Of a DNA stretch of 30,920 nucleotides, positions 30,278-30,920 are shown one piece after another (position 1 is the first letter of the stretch; every line of letters begins with the position of its first letter). Source of the stretch: JARRNJ01 sp037385045 (GTDB lineage: Bacteria; Pseudomonadota; Gammaproteobacteria; JASBUN01). The translations under genes and the position numbers were made by a program. Below the pieces are notes generated by a model. It was not told the origin of the DNA and did not search any database. It saw only the letters and a program-made list of their open reading frames with translations. The stretch lies in the NCBI GenBank assembly GCA_037385045.1, contig JARRNJ010000054.1, positions 1-30,920 on the forward strand. The letters are read 5' to 3'.

Positions 30278-30920
30278 AGCCGGCGTCCATCGACGCCGAT
30301 ACATTGGCCGACCTGTTTCTGGAGGCCGCGTCCCCGGTGCTGGAGGCGTGGGCGGAAGCGCCGCGCAGTGCATCCGGCGGTCCGTCGGGGGACGACGTGG
30401 CGCAGGCGCTGCGCCAGTTCCTGCAGGTGTTGGCGCGGCTGGAGGCGGACGCGAAGGCCGGTGTGGAGCGCCTTGGCACTGACGAGGTCACCGAAATCGG
30501 CGATTACGGCTTCGGTCTCATGCAGATGCTGCGTGATTCGGCCGAGCGGCTGCGCATGGAGCGGGCCCAGGCGCAGCTGGGCGATCTGTCGCTGCCCCTG
30601 GCCCTGTGGGTGATCCGCCATGGCGGTATGATTTCCCAGCTCGAGGCCGTAGTCGATGTCCTGGCGGCTGACGCCAACCGCACCACCGAGCGCGGTGCGC
30701 TGAAGACCCTGGCCGATGTCATGGTCGAGGTGCTGGACGGCGCCGCGCCACAGCTGCGCCACGATCTGGAGGCGTCCAACCCCGGGCGCCCATGGCGGGT
30801 GCTGCACCTCAACTACGGCATTGTCGCCACCCGCTGCCACGACCCGGAACGCATGCGCGACGCATTCGACCGCCTGATCCAGGCCCTGCCCCAGGACGCG
30901 CCCGGTTTCTTCGCCGAGGG
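30274..30920 (+). CDS. Conserved hypothetical protein coupled to yheU (partial, runs off the end)
   Basis: A GTG at 30274 overlaps the yheU stop and opens a frame that continues to the window edge (215 codons seen). The translation is helical and acidic: TLADLFLEAASPVLEAWAEA, then FLQVLARLEADAKAGVERLG, then LALWVIRHGGMISQLEAVVD, and ALKTLADVMVEVLDGAAPQL followed by RHDLEASNPGRPW. I recall similar proteins in related gammaproteobacteria without a function. GAGG lies before the GTG. The four-base overlap implies translational coupling with yheU, so the two may act together. Confidence 0.72.
   Translation, partial: MKPASIDADTLADLFLEAASPVLEAWAEAPRSASGGPSGDDVAQALRQFLQVLARLEADAKAGVERLGTDEVTEIGDYGFGLMQMLRDSAERLRMERAQAQLGDLSLPLALWVIRHGGMISQLEAVVDVLAADANRTTERGALKTLADVMVEVLDGAAPQLRHDLEASNPGRPWRVLHLNYGIVATRCHDPERMRDAFDRLIQALPQDAPGFFAE

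Noticed and set aside
1..30920. CRISPR arrays, insertion sequences, prophage, tRNA or rRNA genes, toxin-antitoxin pairs, biosynthetic clusters
   Set aside because: I looked for regular repeats, transposase or integrase motifs, cloverleaf patterns and small coupled gene pairs with toxin features, and saw none that hold up.

Overview
This is a GC-rich (roughly two-thirds G+C), densely packed chromosomal window from a gammaproteobacterium. The evidence is the cmoA-cmoB pair, a YheU-family gene, tex, a yadG/yadH-type transporter, Shine-Dalgarno-led starts and many 1-4 base stop/start overlaps. Anaerobic capacity (a single-chain pyruvate:ferredoxin oxidoreductase and two good FNR-type boxes) suggests a facultative or microaerobic member, perhaps of the Chromatiales or relatives. 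That placement is inference. I see no tRNA, rRNA, CRISPR, transposase or phage gene; the window looks like ordinary core/accessory chromosome.

Layout. 1-1.0 kb: the N-terminal part of a dihydrolipoamide dehydrogenase-type flavoprotein (minus) and a CsbD-like stress protein with a clear promoter. 1.0-2.8 kb: a dispersed palindromic repeat, cyanase (cynS, minus) and an exported DUF3047 protein (minus). 3.0-5.1 kb: a small two-helix membrane protein followed by an overlapping gene pair resembling btaA-btaB, the two enzymes of betaine lipid (DGTS) synthesis. 5.3-6.9 kb: a membrane-anchored fasciclin-domain protein divergent from a MerR-type regulator with a cobalamin-binding module; the shared 154 bp region holds three TGTC/GACA palindromes lying on both predicted promoters. 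7.0-8.8 kb: a YadG/YadH-type ABC exporter. 8.9-13.5 kb: nifJ and an overlapping dihydroorotate-dehydrogenase-like gene, preceded by an FNR-like box at a class II position. 13.5-15.8 kb: small conserved hypotheticals, a YkgJ-type cysteine-cluster protein and an exported NTF2-like protein. 15.9-17.6 kb: cmoA-cmoB, wobble-uridine tRNA modification. 17.6-21.8 kb: another dispersed repeat, a lipoprotein of the dienelactone hydrolase family, an atypical SDR lacking the catalytic Tyr and Ser, and tex. 21.9-23.5 kb: a small lipoprotein, a decayed NAPE-PLD-like metallohydrolase pseudogene and a di-haem cytochrome b561-type protein. 23.5-26.4 kb: FHA protein (minus), putP-like symporter, exported thioredoxin-fold protein. 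26.4-28.8 kb: an SH3/coiled-coil membrane protein, a DksA/TraR zinc-finger protein, two minus-strand hairpin-plus-U-tract structures that could be small RNAs, and a four-cysteine DUF6455 membrane protein under a second FNR-like box. 29.0-30.9 kb: a PDC/Cache sensor-like protein, YheU, and an overlapping unknown gene running off the end.

The most noteworthy elements are the cobalamin-type regulator/fasciclin divergent promoter, the two FNR-like boxes positioned almost identically relative to -10 elements, the btaAB-like operon outside the best-known alphaproteobacterial setting, and the two small-RNA candidates. I did not find a clear multi-gene defence or mobile system. All functional calls rest on reading translated sequences and recalled family features; no database search was run.
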